A stretch of 64,000 bases of DNA from Candidatus Woesearchaeota archaeon (GTDB taxonomy: Archaea > Nanobdellota > Nanobdellia > Woesearchaeales > UBA11576). The stretch is from NCBI GenBank assembly GCA_018668595.1, contig JABJCP010000031.1, positions 24,964 through 88,963 of the forward strand, read 5' to 3'. The position numbers were made by a program, and so were the translations under genes. Under the pieces are notes generated by a model. The model was not told where the DNA came from, did no database searches, and worked only from the letters and a program-made list of their open reading frames with translations. Shown piece by piece: positions 33,243 to 42,225 of this stretch (its first letter is position 1; each line of letters opens with the position of its first letter).

Positions 33243-33276
33243 AAAAAAAATCATCAAATACAAAAATAAGAAAAAT
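33243..33276 (+). repeat. 34-bp direct repeat, copy 2
   Basis: Near-identical to 31672-31705, but the porD ATG is ATA here. It lies in the gap before the zinc-ribbon gene and looks like a duplicated 5' end of porD. Confidence 0.6.
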
Positions 33277-33318
33277 TAAGTGATTAAAAAAGAAAACAGA
33301 TATGACAGGTGATTTTCA

Positions 33319-33528
33319 GTGACAGTCCATCATGTAATAACCCAAAGAAATTTAAAAACAATTTGCCCATATTGCAAACAGGATCTTCCGTCAGGAATTT
33401 GGGGCAATAGCTTCCCATCAACACAAGATTACAAAACAATAGAGTGCAAATGTGGCAAAAAAATACAAGTCAATAAAGAATCTATTGAAACAAAAATTAA
33501 ACATTTCCAGACTAAAGAATTAATGTAA
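33319..33528 (+). CDS. Small zinc-ribbon protein inside the por operon
   Basis: 69 residues starting at a GTG with GGTGA about 8 bases upstream. CPYCKQDL and CKCGKK supply four Cys ligands for zinc, a simple rubredoxin-like or zinc-ribbon fold. It could be a redox or assembly factor for the oxidoreductase, or an RNA-binding protein acting on the adjacent RNA element; neither is shown. The gene lies between porA and the RNA element. Confidence 0.6.
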   Translation: MTVHHVITQRNLKTICPYCKQDLPSGIWGNSFPSTQDYKTIECKCGKKIQVNKESIETKIKHFQTKELM

Positions 33529-33531
33529 AAA

Positions 33532-33702
33532 AAATTACTGCAGTGGTATATTATTTGAACAGGCACTGATCAATTTGTTCGAGCGTAGCTCGATGGTGTC
33601 AGTAACTTGTTACTGATGTGCTACGTAAGAACTGCCGATTTATGTAGGCAGTTCGTCGAGATGTCATACGCCACAGGCGATGATTGATTACCTCAGTAAT
33701 TT
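33532..33702 (+). ncRNA. Structured RNA element, copy 2
   Basis: Same architecture as 26950-27118. The closing stem is AAATTACTG (33532-33540)/CAGTAATTT (33694-33702), then GGTA (33545-33548)/TACC (33689-33692). Inside are TCGAGC-gta-GCTCGA, TCAGTAA-CTTG-TTACTGA, GAACTGCC-GATTTATGTA-GGCAGTTC, and TCAT-a-CGCC-aca-GGCG-ATGA. The first hairpin is weak here (TTGA/TCAA). GGCA/TGCC in copy 1 versus GGTA/TACC here is a compensatory change, and the stem of the fourth hairpin differs completely while its loop is 8/10 identical. It sits between the zinc-ribbon gene and porB. Confidence 0.8.
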
Positions 33703-33732
33703 ATTTTAAAAAAAAAAAGTTAACAAAAAAAA

Positions 33733-35754
33733 ATGAGTCCACAAAAAGAAAAACTAATAAACGCAATTCCTGAAAAAGAATATTTTGCCCAAGGACATAC
33801 TGCATGTGCGGGTTGTGCAACACCAATTATCATGAGACATGCCTTAAAAGCAGCAGGTAAAAACACAGTAGTTGTAAATGCTACAGGTTGTTTAGAAGTT
33901 TTCTCAAGTCCATATCCTACAACGTCTTGGAGAGTTCCTTGGATTCACGCAGCTTTTGAAAATGCAGCAGCAGTGGGTTCTGGTGTAGAGCGCGCATTAA
34001 AAAAATTAAATAAAAAAGATACTAATATTTTAATCGTGGGCGGCGATGGAAGTACGTTTGATATTGGTTTTCAAGCACTTTCTGGAGCTGCAGAAAGAGG
34101 TCATAATTTTTGTTATATTTGTTATGATAATGAAGCTTATATGAATTGTTTAAGTTTAGATAGTTTAATAATGACTAAACAGGGCCTTAAGCGAATAACT
34201 GAAATTAAAAAAGGCGATGTCGTTTATGCATTCAATCAAAAAAATCACACATTAGTTTTGAAAAAATGCACAGGTGTTTTTGATAATGGAATTAAACCAG
34301 TTTATGAGTTGTCTACATTACACCATTCTATTAAAGCAACAAGTAATCATCCATTCTTAACACTTAAAAGACAAGGAAGAGGTAAAGAAAGTTTTTTTGC
34401 ATGGAAACAATTAGGTCAACTAAAAAAAGACGATGAGATAGTTGTATTAAATAAATTAAATTTGGGAAAAAGTTATGAATTTAAAAAATTAAAATATTCT
34501 AAAAAAGGAGATTACAAAGTAAACAAAATAAATGAACTTAAAATACCTAAAAAAAGTACGCCTGAATTAATGGAATTATTAGGTCTTTATGTAGGTGATG
34601 GCTGGACTAGAACTCATAAAGCAGAAGTAGGATTCGCATTACCTAAAAACACTAAAGGAAGTAATAAATTAAAAATTTTACATAAAAAATTATTTGGAAA
34701 AGAACTTATTCAAAAAGAAAAGATATATGTATATATTTATTCGGTTAATTTTGCTAAATTTATCGATTCATTAGGTTTTGGTAAAGGCGCAAAAAATAAA
34801 CTTATTCCTGACTGGGTTTTCACTCTACCTCAAAAAGAAAAAGAAGCATTTGTAAACGGATTAATGCTTTCTGATGGATATATAATTAATAAAAGTCACA
34901 GATATGTTTCTGCAAGTTATGATTTACTCAAGACATTGAGATTATTATTACAAACAATGAATTATCGCGTTGGGAAAATTCATCAACAAACCAAAAAGAA
35001 AGGAACTCATGTTGTATATAGACAATTATTAGAAGATTCCACATATGGATATATATGTTTCAGTAAAAACAAAAAACCAAATACTAACAAATATCTCTCT
35101 CAAACAAAACAAAGAAATTTTTTAGCTGACAATAAATGGTTCAATACTGAAAAAGTAATATCAATAAAACTAATTAAACATGAGCCAACTCTTGATTTAA
35201 GAGTTGAAGGTGAACATAACTTTATTGCAGACGGTATTGTAGTTCATAACACGGGAATTCAGCGCTCAGGAGCAACCCCTAAGTTTGCATCAACTACAAC
35301 AAGTCCTCTTGGTAAAAAAGTTCATGGTAAAACTGAATTTAAAAAAGATATGCCCTTCATAATGGCAGCTCACAAGGCATACGTTGCAGTAACTAATGTT
35401 GCGTTCCCTCATGATCTTATTAAAAAAATAAAAAAAGGATTAGAATTTGATGGGCCTGCATATATTCAAGTTTTTTCGCCATGTACAACAGGCTGGAAAT
35501 TCCCTCCTGCAATAACTATTGAACTTGCAAAACTTGCTTTTAAAACAAGAATTTATCCTATGTATGAAATTGAGAATGGAGTTCTAAGACTTAGTCGTAA
35601 ACCATCAAATCATTTTCCTGTCGAGAATTATCTTAAACTCCAAGGAAGATTTCGTGGACTCACTGAAAAAGAAGCAAGAGAAATTCAAGAATTTGTTGAT
35701 GAAGAATGGGAGCGTTTAGAAAAACTTGATGAATACAAATTGAAATTGTTTTAA
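33733..35754 (+). CDS. porB: 2-oxoacid:ferredoxin oxidoreductase beta subunit, interrupted by an intein
   Basis: 673 codons; removing the 368-residue intein leaves a 305-residue subunit of normal size. The N-extein has the Fe-S/TPP features [26 protein letters not shown] and [17 protein letters not shown]. The intein begins after YDNEAYMN and the C-extein resumes with [11 protein letters not shown], so it sits in the Mg-thiamine-diphosphate motif GDG...N. The C-extein ends with EEWERLEKL. Without splicing the enzyme could not bind its cofactor. It lies after the RNA element rather than next to porA. Confidence 0.93.
   Translation: MSPQKEKLINAIPEKEYFAQGHTACAGCATPIIMRHALKAAGKNTVVVNATGCLEVFSSPYPTTSWRVPWIHAAFENAAAVGSGVERALKKLNKKDTNILIVGGDGSTFDIGFQALSGAAERGHNFCYICYDNEAYMNCLSLDSLIMTKQGLKRITEIKKGDVVYAFNQKNHTLVLKKCTGVFDNGIKPVYELSTLHHSIKATSNHPFLTLKRQGRGKESFFAWKQLGQLKKDDEIVVLNKLNLGKSYEFKKLKYSKKGDYKVNKINELKIPKKSTPELMELLGLYVGDGWTRTHKAEVGFALPKNTKGSNKLKILHKKLFGKELIQKEKIYVYIYSVNFAKFIDSLGFGKGAKNKLIPDWVFTLPQKEKEAFVNGLMLSDGYIINKSHRYVSASYDLLKTLRLLLQTMNYRVGKIHQQTKKKGTHVVYRQLLEDSTYGYICFSKNKKPNTNKYLSQTKQRNFLADNKWFNTEKVISIKLIKHEPTLDLRVEGEHNFIADGIVVHNTGIQRSGATPKFASTTTSPLGKKVHGKTEFKKDMPFIMAAHKAYVAVTNVAFPHDLIKKIKKGLEFDGPAYIQVFSPCTTGWKFPPAITIELAKLAFKTRIYPMYEIENGVLRLSRKPSNHFPVENYLKLQGRFRGLTEKEAREIQEFVDEEWERLEKLDEYKLKLF
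34147..35250 (+). mobile_element. Intein with LAGLIDADG homing endonuclease in PorB
   Basis: 368 residues. Block A begins with Cys1 ([10 protein letters not shown]), block B is ATSNHPFL with the conserved TxxH, and blocks F/G are [18 protein letters not shown], ending in His-Asn. The +1 residue is Thr. Two LAGLIDADG helices, [10 protein letters not shown] and [11 protein letters not shown], indicate a homing endonuclease, and both retain the Asp. All splicing residues are present, so it is probably active. Base composition is like its surroundings, giving no sign of very recent transfer. Confidence 0.95.
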
Positions 35755-35793
35755 AAAATTAACCCTAGTTCTATTTATAATTTTTAATTATCT

Positions 35794-36159
35794 TCAATTC
35801 CCAAAACCTATCAGTACAACACTTAATATAATAACAACCACTCCTGCCCATTTCATTTTATTCATTTTCTCGCCCAGGTATTTGACTGAAAATATACTTG
35901 ACCACACATATTGTAATGCGATAAAGGGATACAAAACAGAAAGTTCTCCAAATTTAAATGCAGTAAGAACTAATAGCATACTTATGCCATGACATCCTAT
36001 TCCCAAGACTGCTTTATTTCTAATCAAATCAATAAAACGCAGCTTAAATTCATCTGCACCCATTTTCATAAGTAATGCTCCAAGTCCTGCAAAAAATGAT
36101 GCAACACATATTAGCAATATAGTCCAAATAGGCGTATATAGAGGAATTATCGCAGTCAT
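35794..36159 (-). CDS. SMR/EamA-like transporter, partner 2
   Basis: 121 residues with four predicted transmembrane helices (ILLICVASFFAGLGALLMK, GISMLLVLTAFKFGELSVLYP, LQYVWSSIFSVKYLG, WAGVVVIILSVVLIGFG). Size and pattern match small multidrug resistance or half-EamA proteins, often metabolite or drug exporters working as dimers. Its start codon overlaps the stop of the upstream paralog by four bases, which points to a heterodimeric pair. The substrate is unknown. Confidence 0.72.
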   Translation of the reverse strand: MTAIIPLYTPIWTILLICVASFFAGLGALLMKMGADEFKLRFIDLIRNKAVLGIGCHGISMLLVLTAFKFGELSVLYPFIALQYVWSSIFSVKYLGEKMNKMKWAGVVVIILSVVLIGFGN

Positions 36160-36536
36160 TTTAGGGTTATCCTCTTTTTTTCTTTTGATCCTAGTCCAAT
36201 TAGAATTATCCCAATAATTATTCCTACAACTCCAATTATTTTGTAAATATTAATTATTTCATTCAAAAAAACGCTTGAGAAAATTATTACCCATACAAAA
36301 CTTAATGAATAAAATGGAAACAACACTGAAAGCTCGCCATGTCTAAATGCAAATATTAAAAGTCCTGCACCAATCCCATACAAAAACATCCCTAATAAAA
36401 GAGGGTAATTAGTAAGGATAGAAAACAATTCTAATACAAATTTGTTCATGCCTATTTTAAGAAATAATGATGCTGTCGAAGTTATTACAGTGCTAAAAAT
36501 AATTATTAATATTGCCCACCACTTTGTTTTTATCAT
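36156..36536 (-). CDS. SMR/EamA-like transporter, partner 1
   Basis: 126 residues, four transmembrane helices, with GMNKFVLELFSILTNYPLLLGMFLYG and HGELSVLFPFYSLSFVWVIIFS closely parallel to its neighbour (FGELSVLYPFIALQYVWSSIFS). It begins the pair and overlaps the next gene by four bases. Paired SMR genes usually act as an antiparallel heterodimer. Function is inferred from the family only. Confidence 0.72.
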   Translation of the reverse strand: MIKTKWWAILIIIFSTVITSTASLFLKIGMNKFVLELFSILTNYPLLLGMFLYGIGAGLLIFAFRHGELSVLFPFYSLSFVWVIIFSSVFLNEIINIYKIIGVVGIIIGIILIGLGSKEKKRITLK

Positions 36537-36599
36537 ATTACAAAAAACTGAAAATGTTAAAATACAAAAATTATAAAAATCATAAACAATTTATTTTAT

Positions 36600-38426
36600 T
36601 TACTTCTTTAATAAAATTTCTACTACTGCAGCATATGCAGGTCCTGTAATAAACACTCCTATTGATACTCCAATAATTGTTGTTAGTGCAAATCCTTTTA
36701 TGATTCCTGCTCCTGCAAAAAGTAAGGGTAACATTGCAACAACTGTTGTAAAGTATGCACCCATTATAATAAAGAATGCTCTTTTAATTCTTTCTTTCCA
36801 GCTTGATCCCTTTAATTCTCCTCTTAAAGTTTCATCTGTAATTACAATTTGATCGTCTACGCCTGTTCCTACTGCAACTATTATTCCTGCAATTGCTGCT
36901 AAGTCTAGGTTCCATTGTATTAATGCTGCAAGTCCTAAAAGTAATACTACTTCTGAAAACATAGTAAATAACATAGGCACTGCTACTTTCCATTCTCTAT
37001 ATCTAATGAATACTACTAATGCAACTGCACAAATTGCAAGTATTGCAATAAGAATTGCATTCTTAACAAATTCATTTCCAAGTACTGGAGATATTTCATC
37101 TGTTTTTACAATATTTAATTTAATTGGTAAACTTCCTGTAATTAAAACTGTTTGTAGTTTTTTCATACTTGCAAGTGTATCTATTACTGCTTCTTGTTGT
37201 GTTGCTCCAACTCCACTTCCACTAATTTGTATATCTGTTGCAGCTCGTCCTCTTAAGCTTGCTCCAATTTTTAGTGTGTCTACTTCAGAATCATCTAGGT
37301 ATAAAACTAAATCTTCGCTTAAGTATTCTTCATTTCCCTCTCCTACAACAATATCGAGTTTTGCAGTTTCATCTGCTTGTCTTTTTGCAGACTCAGGAGA
37401 TAATGCGATTGAGAATCTAAAAAAACAAACCCAAGACTCTTCATTTCCTGCTTGTCCACATGCTCTCATTGGATCTAGTCCACTACAATCTGCAGTTCTA
37501 CAAACGTGAGTTACATCTTTTCCTCCCTTAAAGACAGATGCATTACCAATTTTTGCTTCGAATTTTCCTTGTTTTGATAGAAGGTCTTTTACATCTTCTT
37601 TTTTTGCTCCTGCAATTTCAACTGCAATGTATTGATTTCCTTTTCCTAAAGGAGGAGGCAAGTCTTTTGTTTCTCTAACTACAATATCAGTTAATCCATA
37701 TACATTTAATCGTTCTTTTAAATTTGAAAGTAAGATGTCCATTTCATCAACAGAAACTTTTCGTTCAGGTTGTAAAAGTACTCTTGTTCCACCACTAAGA
37801 TCTAATCCTTTTCTTACATTTGTTGTTGGTGCTTGGTAAACTGATAAGCCTACATCTTTTGCTCCAATCACATTTTTTATAATAACCGGTGTTTCTATTT
37901 CTTCTATAACAATAACTTCTGATGTTAAATACATTCCAGTTTCATTTTCTACTATTTCTCCAAGAAGATTTCCTTCTTCATTATAATAGTCTTCAGGAAT
38001 AAAATCTTCTGATTCAATTTGAATTGTCTCAATGGTTGACGTTTCAACTTCTGTTATTTGTGTTTCGCCAGTATTAATTTGTTCATATTCAGGTTCTACA
38101 ATTAATTTGTATGTGCTTTCTGTTGTTTTAATTTGAATTGTTTTATTAGGTTCGAAACCTAACATTAAATCATAATAATCTTTTTCATTATAGATTCTTT
38201 GATTATTTAAAGATAAAATAACTTCTTTGGACATAGGTGTTGATTTTGCACTAGGATTTGATATTCCTGCCCAACTTGCAGTACTATTTGTTGCTACACT
38301 TCTTATTGCAACTCCATCTGCCATAAAGTTAGGATGTATTGCAACAATTGCTAATATAACTGCAATTACTAAAACAATAACTCTAACATTCTTGAATATG
38401 TCTTTTAATGCTTGTATAAAACTCAT
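36600..38426 (-). CDS. secD: Protein-export membrane protein SecD with PDZ-like insert
   Basis: 608 residues. SecD works with SecF to aid protein export. The C-terminal half has the RND-type core: GLDLSGGTRVLLQPE (first periplasmic domain), then five helices including AAIAGIIVAVGTGVDDQIVITDE and FFIIMGAYFTTVVAMLPLLF. Between the first helix and that core, residues of about 35-115 (GVAIRSVATNSTASWAGISN ... VILSLNNQRIYNEKDYYD) look like a PDZ domain, which is not standard in bacterial SecD. A low-complexity Glu/Ile/Thr-rich stretch follows. secF lies 23 bases upstream in the same operon. Confidence 0.9.
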   Translation of the reverse strand: MSFIQALKDIFKNVRVIVLVIAVILAIVAIHPNFMADGVAIRSVATNSTASWAGISNPSAKSTPMSKEVILSLNNQRIYNEKDYYDLMLGFEPNKTIQIKTTESTYKLIVEPEYEQINTGETQITEVETSTIETIQIESEDFIPEDYYNEEGNLLGEIVENETGMYLTSEVIVIEEIETPVIIKNVIGAKDVGLSVYQAPTTNVRKGLDLSGGTRVLLQPERKVSVDEMDILLSNLKERLNVYGLTDIVVRETKDLPPPLGKGNQYIAVEIAGAKKEDVKDLLSKQGKFEAKIGNASVFKGGKDVTHVCRTADCSGLDPMRACGQAGNEESWVCFFRFSIALSPESAKRQADETAKLDIVVGEGNEEYLSEDLVLYLDDSEVDTLKIGASLRGRAATDIQISGSGVGATQQEAVIDTLASMKKLQTVLITGSLPIKLNIVKTDEISPVLGNEFVKNAILIAILAICAVALVVFIRYREWKVAVPMLFTMFSEVVLLLGLAALIQWNLDLAAIAGIIVAVGTGVDDQIVITDETLRGELKGSSWKERIKRAFFIIMGAYFTTVVAMLPLLFAGAGIIKGFALTTIIGVSIGVFITGPAYAAVVEILLKK

Positions 38427-38449
38427 TTTGATCGTATCAAACTCCTAAA

Positions 38450-39568
38450 TTAATCTTGTCTATCTCCTTTTTTCTCAATATAATATCTGAGTATTGCTGC
38501 GTTTTGAAGCCAGGTATTAATAATATCTACCAATAAACCAATTATTAATATAAGCATTATTTGTTTTAATACTTCTGATGGTGTAAAAATAAATGCAATT
38601 GTTAGTGCAGACAATGTTGTTAAATTCATAGTTAATCCTGTTTTTGCAGCACCTATAACTCTGTCAAATACACTTCCTTCTTTTCGTTTAATAACTCTAG
38701 TTGTTAATAATATATCAGTATCTACACTATAACCAATTAACATTAAAAATGCTGCAATTCCTGCAGTGCTTAATTTAATACCTATCAAATCAATTATAGC
38801 CAGAGTAATTATCATATCACTAAAAGCTGCTAAAATTACTGCCAAACTTGGAACTGCTGTTCTAAAATAAATAAATACAACAAGCCCCATAAAAATAAAT
38901 GCTAAAAGTAATGCTGTTAGAATTTCTCTAAAAAAGCTTTGTCCTAAACTTGATCCTATTGTTTCAACAGTATAATCTTGTTGTTCTAAATTTAAGTGTA
39001 ATTTAATTGTATTAACTAATGAGTTTGTATCTACATCTGATGCGTCTATTATAATTCCTATTTGATTTCCAGCTTCAGAAAGCGATCGGACAGCAACATC
39101 AGATCCAGGTAATAAATTAAGTAATTCTTTTTCTAACAAATCATTACTAACAGAATCAAATTGTTCATTGAATGGAACTGTTACTGTAACTCCTCCTTTC
39201 AAACTTACTCCTTTGTTTACAAATTCTCCAGTAATTGCAAAATTTGCTCCAATTATAATAAATGCTAACACTAACATAATTACAGGAATAAGAAATAATT
39301 TTTTGTATTGATATTCATAAATATGTAATATTTTATTTATAAATTTTGATTCTGATTTTACAGAATGTGCTGAGTGAGTATACTGAGATTTTCCGTTTAC
39401 TTTGCCAGTTACTTTTCCTTTTAATGTTCCTTTTAATTTCCCACTAGCACCTTTAGAATCAGCTAATTTAGATGAATCATCAGAAGTTACTAAACCTGTA
39501 TTGGTTTCGCCTTTGACATATCTTGCTCCTTTCTGTCGCAGTAGTTTACGTTCTCTTCTAGATACCAT
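38450..39568 (-). CDS. secF: Protein-export membrane protein SecF
   Basis: 372 residues. An N-terminal cytoplasmic, Ser/Lys-rich tail of about 90 residues is longer than usual. A first helix follows (LFLIPVIMLVLAFIIIGANF), a periplasmic P1 domain (KGGVTVTVPF, GSDVAVRSL), then five helices with the SecF core SDMIITLAIIDLIGIKLSTAGIAAFLMLIGYSVDTDILL, which contains the conserved Gly/Asp pattern. It is the first gene of the secF-secD operon. Its promoter region lies in 39569-39816, with no other gene there. Confidence 0.9.
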   Translation of the reverse strand: MVSRRERKLLRQKGARYVKGETNTGLVTSDDSSKLADSKGASGKLKGTLKGKVTGKVNGKSQYTHSAHSVKSESKFINKILHIYEYQYKKLFLIPVIMLVLAFIIIGANFAITGEFVNKGVSLKGGVTVTVPFNEQFDSVSNDLLEKELLNLLPGSDVAVRSLSEAGNQIGIIIDASDVDTNSLVNTIKLHLNLEQQDYTVETIGSSLGQSFFREILTALLLAFIFMGLVVFIYFRTAVPSLAVILAAFSDMIITLAIIDLIGIKLSTAGIAAFLMLIGYSVDTDILLTTRVIKRKEGSVFDRVIGAAKTGLTMNLTTLSALTIAFIFTPSEVLKQIMLILIIGLLVDIINTWLQNAAILRYYIEKKGDRQD

Positions 39569-39816
39569 TTCTACTCTTTCAAAATTGGGGTTATTAATAA
39601 AGGTTTCTAATCATTTTAATTAATCAGATAAATAGATCTATATAGGGAATTAGACAAACACCTGCACATTAGAAAGCTTTAAAAACCATTTTTTAAAAGT
39701 TTTGTAATCTAAAATCAATATGAAGAATATAAACAAATATAAATGAATAAAAATGAATAGTAAATGAATAATATACACAAAATTAAAAAACAAAATATAA
39801 TCTAAATTGATTAAAT

Positions 39817-41436
39817 TCAACCAAAATATTTCACAGCAGCATCTATCAATCCATAAAACAAAGGTGCAGGTGTTTCGAGCTTACTTTTGAGTTCTGGATG
39901 TGATTGTGTTGCAATAAAATAATGATGATCTTTTAGTTCAATAAACTCAACAAGTATTCCATCTTCAGACATTCCAGATAATACTAACCCATTATCGCGC
40001 AAACAATCATGATAATCTGGATTTACTTCATATCTATGTCTATGTCTTTCCCATGCTTCTGTTGATCCATACAATGTATGCGCTAGTGTTCCTTTTGTGA
40101 GTATTGCTTTGTATGCTCCAAGTCTCATAGTCCCACCTTTGTTTTGTATTTGTATTTGTTCTGGCATTATGTCTACAACTGGTTCTGGTGTTTTTGAATT
40201 AATTTCAGTACTATTTGCATCTTTTAATCCGCATACATGTCGTGCAAATTCTGTTACTGCTAATTGTAATCCTAAACAGATTCCTAAGAACGGCAATCCT
40301 TTTTCTCTACAATATTTTATTACAGATATTTTTCCTTCTGTTCCTCTTGTTCCAAATCCTCCTGGAACAATAACTCCTGCAACACCTTTTAATAATTCTG
40401 AAACTGTTTTTTTATTTTCTTCTATTTCAGTTGTTTCTATGAATTTAAGATTTATTTTTCTTTTGAAGTGTGCACTGCAATGCATTAGTGCTTCATTTAT
40501 ACTGGCATAACTATCTGCAAGTTTTGTATATTTTCCACAAATTGCAATTGTGATTTCGCCGTCTGGCGAATCTAAATTATCAAGTAGCTTGCTCCATTTT
40601 CTAAGATTTGGAGGGCTATAAATATTCAATTTTTTATGTATTATTTCACAAATTCCTTCTTTTTCAAAAATAATCGGAATTTTATAAACATTATCTACAT
40701 CAACACCACTTATTACTGCTTCTTTTTCTACATCACAAAATGTAGCTATTTTTTCTTTGATTTTCTCGTCTAGAAATTCAGGACATCTTCCTATAATTAT
40801 ATCTGGTTGGATTCCTCGTTCGCGCAATAGTTTTACACTTTGTTGTGTTGGTTTACTTTTTTGTTCATTCACTCCTGCAGGTATTGGGACATATGTTAAG
40901 TGAACATAAAGCACATTCTCCTCGCCAAGATCTTTTTTTAATTGTCTACATGCTTCAATATAAAGTTCTGTTTCTATATCTCCCACAGTTCCACCTAATT
41001 CTATTATTAGTATGTCTGCTTCTTCTTTTTTTGATACATCATAAAATTTACTTTTTATTAAATCTACAACATGAGGTACGTATTGTACAGTTCTTCCAAG
41101 ATAGTCTCCTCGTCGTTCTTTTTCTCTAACTTCATTATATACCTTGCCCATTGTTAAATTTTGTTCAAATTTACAAGTAACTCCTAAGTATCTTTCATAA
41201 TGGCCAAAATCCATATCTACTTCTCCACCATCATCTAAAACAAACACTTCTCCGTGTTCAATTGGATTCATTGTTCCTGGATCTACATTCAAGTATCCAT
41301 CTAGTTTCATAGGCACAACTTTTAGCTTACTGCTTAGTAAGTGACCTATGCTTGCTGCTGCAATTCCTTTCCCTAGACCTGATAGAACTCCGCCTGTGAC
41401 TATTATTACTTTTAGTTGTTTCTGCTTTTTTGTCAT
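39817..41436 (-). CDS. pyrG: CTP synthase
   Basis: 539 residues from the ATG at 41436; the track start (41442) is a TTG two codons earlier. It makes CTP from UTP, ATP and glutamine. The amidoligase domain shows VTGGVLSGLGKGIAAASIG, KLDGYLNVDPGTMNPIEHGEVFVLDDGGE, DFGHYERYL and VPAGVNEQKSKPTQ. The class I glutaminase domain has PGGFGTRG, the nucleophile motif FLGICLGLQ, and the His/Glu site SHPELKSK. It is a monocistronic gene by spacing. Confidence 0.96.
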   Translation of the reverse strand: MTKKQKQLKVIIVTGGVLSGLGKGIAAASIGHLLSSKLKVVPMKLDGYLNVDPGTMNPIEHGEVFVLDDGGEVDMDFGHYERYLGVTCKFEQNLTMGKVYNEVREKERRGDYLGRTVQYVPHVVDLIKSKFYDVSKKEEADILIIELGGTVGDIETELYIEACRQLKKDLGEENVLYVHLTYVPIPAGVNEQKSKPTQQSVKLLRERGIQPDIIIGRCPEFLDEKIKEKIATFCDVEKEAVISGVDVDNVYKIPIIFEKEGICEIIHKKLNIYSPPNLRKWSKLLDNLDSPDGEITIAICGKYTKLADSYASINEALMHCSAHFKRKINLKFIETTEIEENKKTVSELLKGVAGVIVPGGFGTRGTEGKISVIKYCREKGLPFLGICLGLQLAVTEFARHVCGLKDANSTEINSKTPEPVVDIMPEQIQIQNKGGTMRLGAYKAILTKGTLAHTLYGSTEAWERHRHRYEVNPDYHDCLRDNGLVLSGMSEDGILVEFIELKDHHYFIATQSHPELKSKLETPAPLFYGLIDAAVKYFG

Positions 41437-41660
41437 AAGCAAAAAAAATGAATTAAAGATCTATTTAAAGTTTTATAACGATTACTTGATAAGAAAAAAA
41501 TACAGCTGAAAAAAAAGTAGGAATAATAAATTATATTATACTAATTTATACTAATTCAAACTACAAAATTTAAAAAAATAAACTAACACAAAATGACAAA
41601 TAACAAAAATAAGAATGGCAATATCAAAAAAAAATAAAAATCTAAAAAATTAAACCAGAT

Positions 41661-42089
41661 TTATGCAACTACTTCTACAAGCTCTACATTAAATATCAAA
41701 GTTTTTTCAGCAAGTGGATGATTCAAATCTAATGTTACTTCAGCATCAGTAAATGAAACAACCTTTGCAGGAATAACTTGTCCAGTTGGTGCTTGAAGTG
41801 TTAGAACTGCTCCTTCTTTTAGCTCAACATTTTCTGGAACCATATCTTTTGGAACTTTTTGAATTAATTTATCCATTCTATTTCCATATGCTTTTTCTGG
41901 AGGAATTTTAAGTTCTTTTTTATCTCCAGGTTCCATTCCAACAAGTCCTTCTTCAAATCCTTTGATAACTTGTCCTGCGCCTACTTCAAACTCTAAAGGA
42001 TCTTTTCCTTCAGAACTATCAAATACTTCTCCATTATCAAGTGTTCCCTTGTAATGTACTTTTACTTTATCGCCAACTTTTACTGCCAT
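41661..42089 (-). CDS. FKBP-type peptidyl-prolyl isomerase (SlyD-like)
   Basis: 142 residues from the preferred start. The FKBP half reads KVGDKVKVHYKGTLDNGEVFDSS, FEVGAGQVIKGFEEGLVGMEPGDKKEL, and the IF (insert-in-flap) chaperone part carries VPEN...LTLQAPTGQVIPAKVV, ending in LDLNHPLAEKTLIFNVELVEV as in archaeal SlyD-like FKBPs. GAGGTG sits before the ATG at 42089; the track start at 42104 lies ahead of that site. Confidence 0.92.
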   Translation of the reverse strand: MAVKVGDKVKVHYKGTLDNGEVFDSSEGKDPLEFEVGAGQVIKGFEEGLVGMEPGDKKELKIPPEKAYGNRMDKLIQKVPKDMVPENVELKEGAVLTLQAPTGQVIPAKVVSFTDAEVTLDLNHPLAEKTLIFNVELVEVVA

Positions 42090-42194
42090 TATAGCACCTC
42101 GCATTATTAATTAATATTGAAATAACCTGAAATTATAGAGTAAATATTAGAATTACCCTCTAATCACACTTAATATTCAATGCAAAAACAAATT

Positions 42195-42203
42195 ATTTAT
42201 AAA
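42195..42203 (+). promoter_or_regulatory. TATA box of the S2P-like protease gene
   Basis: AATTATTTATAAAGG is centred about 27 bases before the ATG at 42226, indicating a leaderless transcript. Confidence 0.55.
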
Positions 42204-42225
42204 GGTTATTGTTTTAGGGACTGAG

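Noticed and set aside
26950-33702. The two RNA elements as MITEs or insertion-sequence remnants
   Set aside because: No target-site duplication or terminal repeats are seen, and the stems differ while pairing and loops are kept, which fits RNA constraint better than recent transposition.
37006-37509. 167-residue ORF antisense to secD
   Set aside because: Mirror of a well-supported gene; low-complexity Ser/Ala composition and no start signals.
40097-41129. ORFs antisense to pyrG
   Set aside because: Shadows of the CTP synthase gene; codon use and composition are not gene-like.
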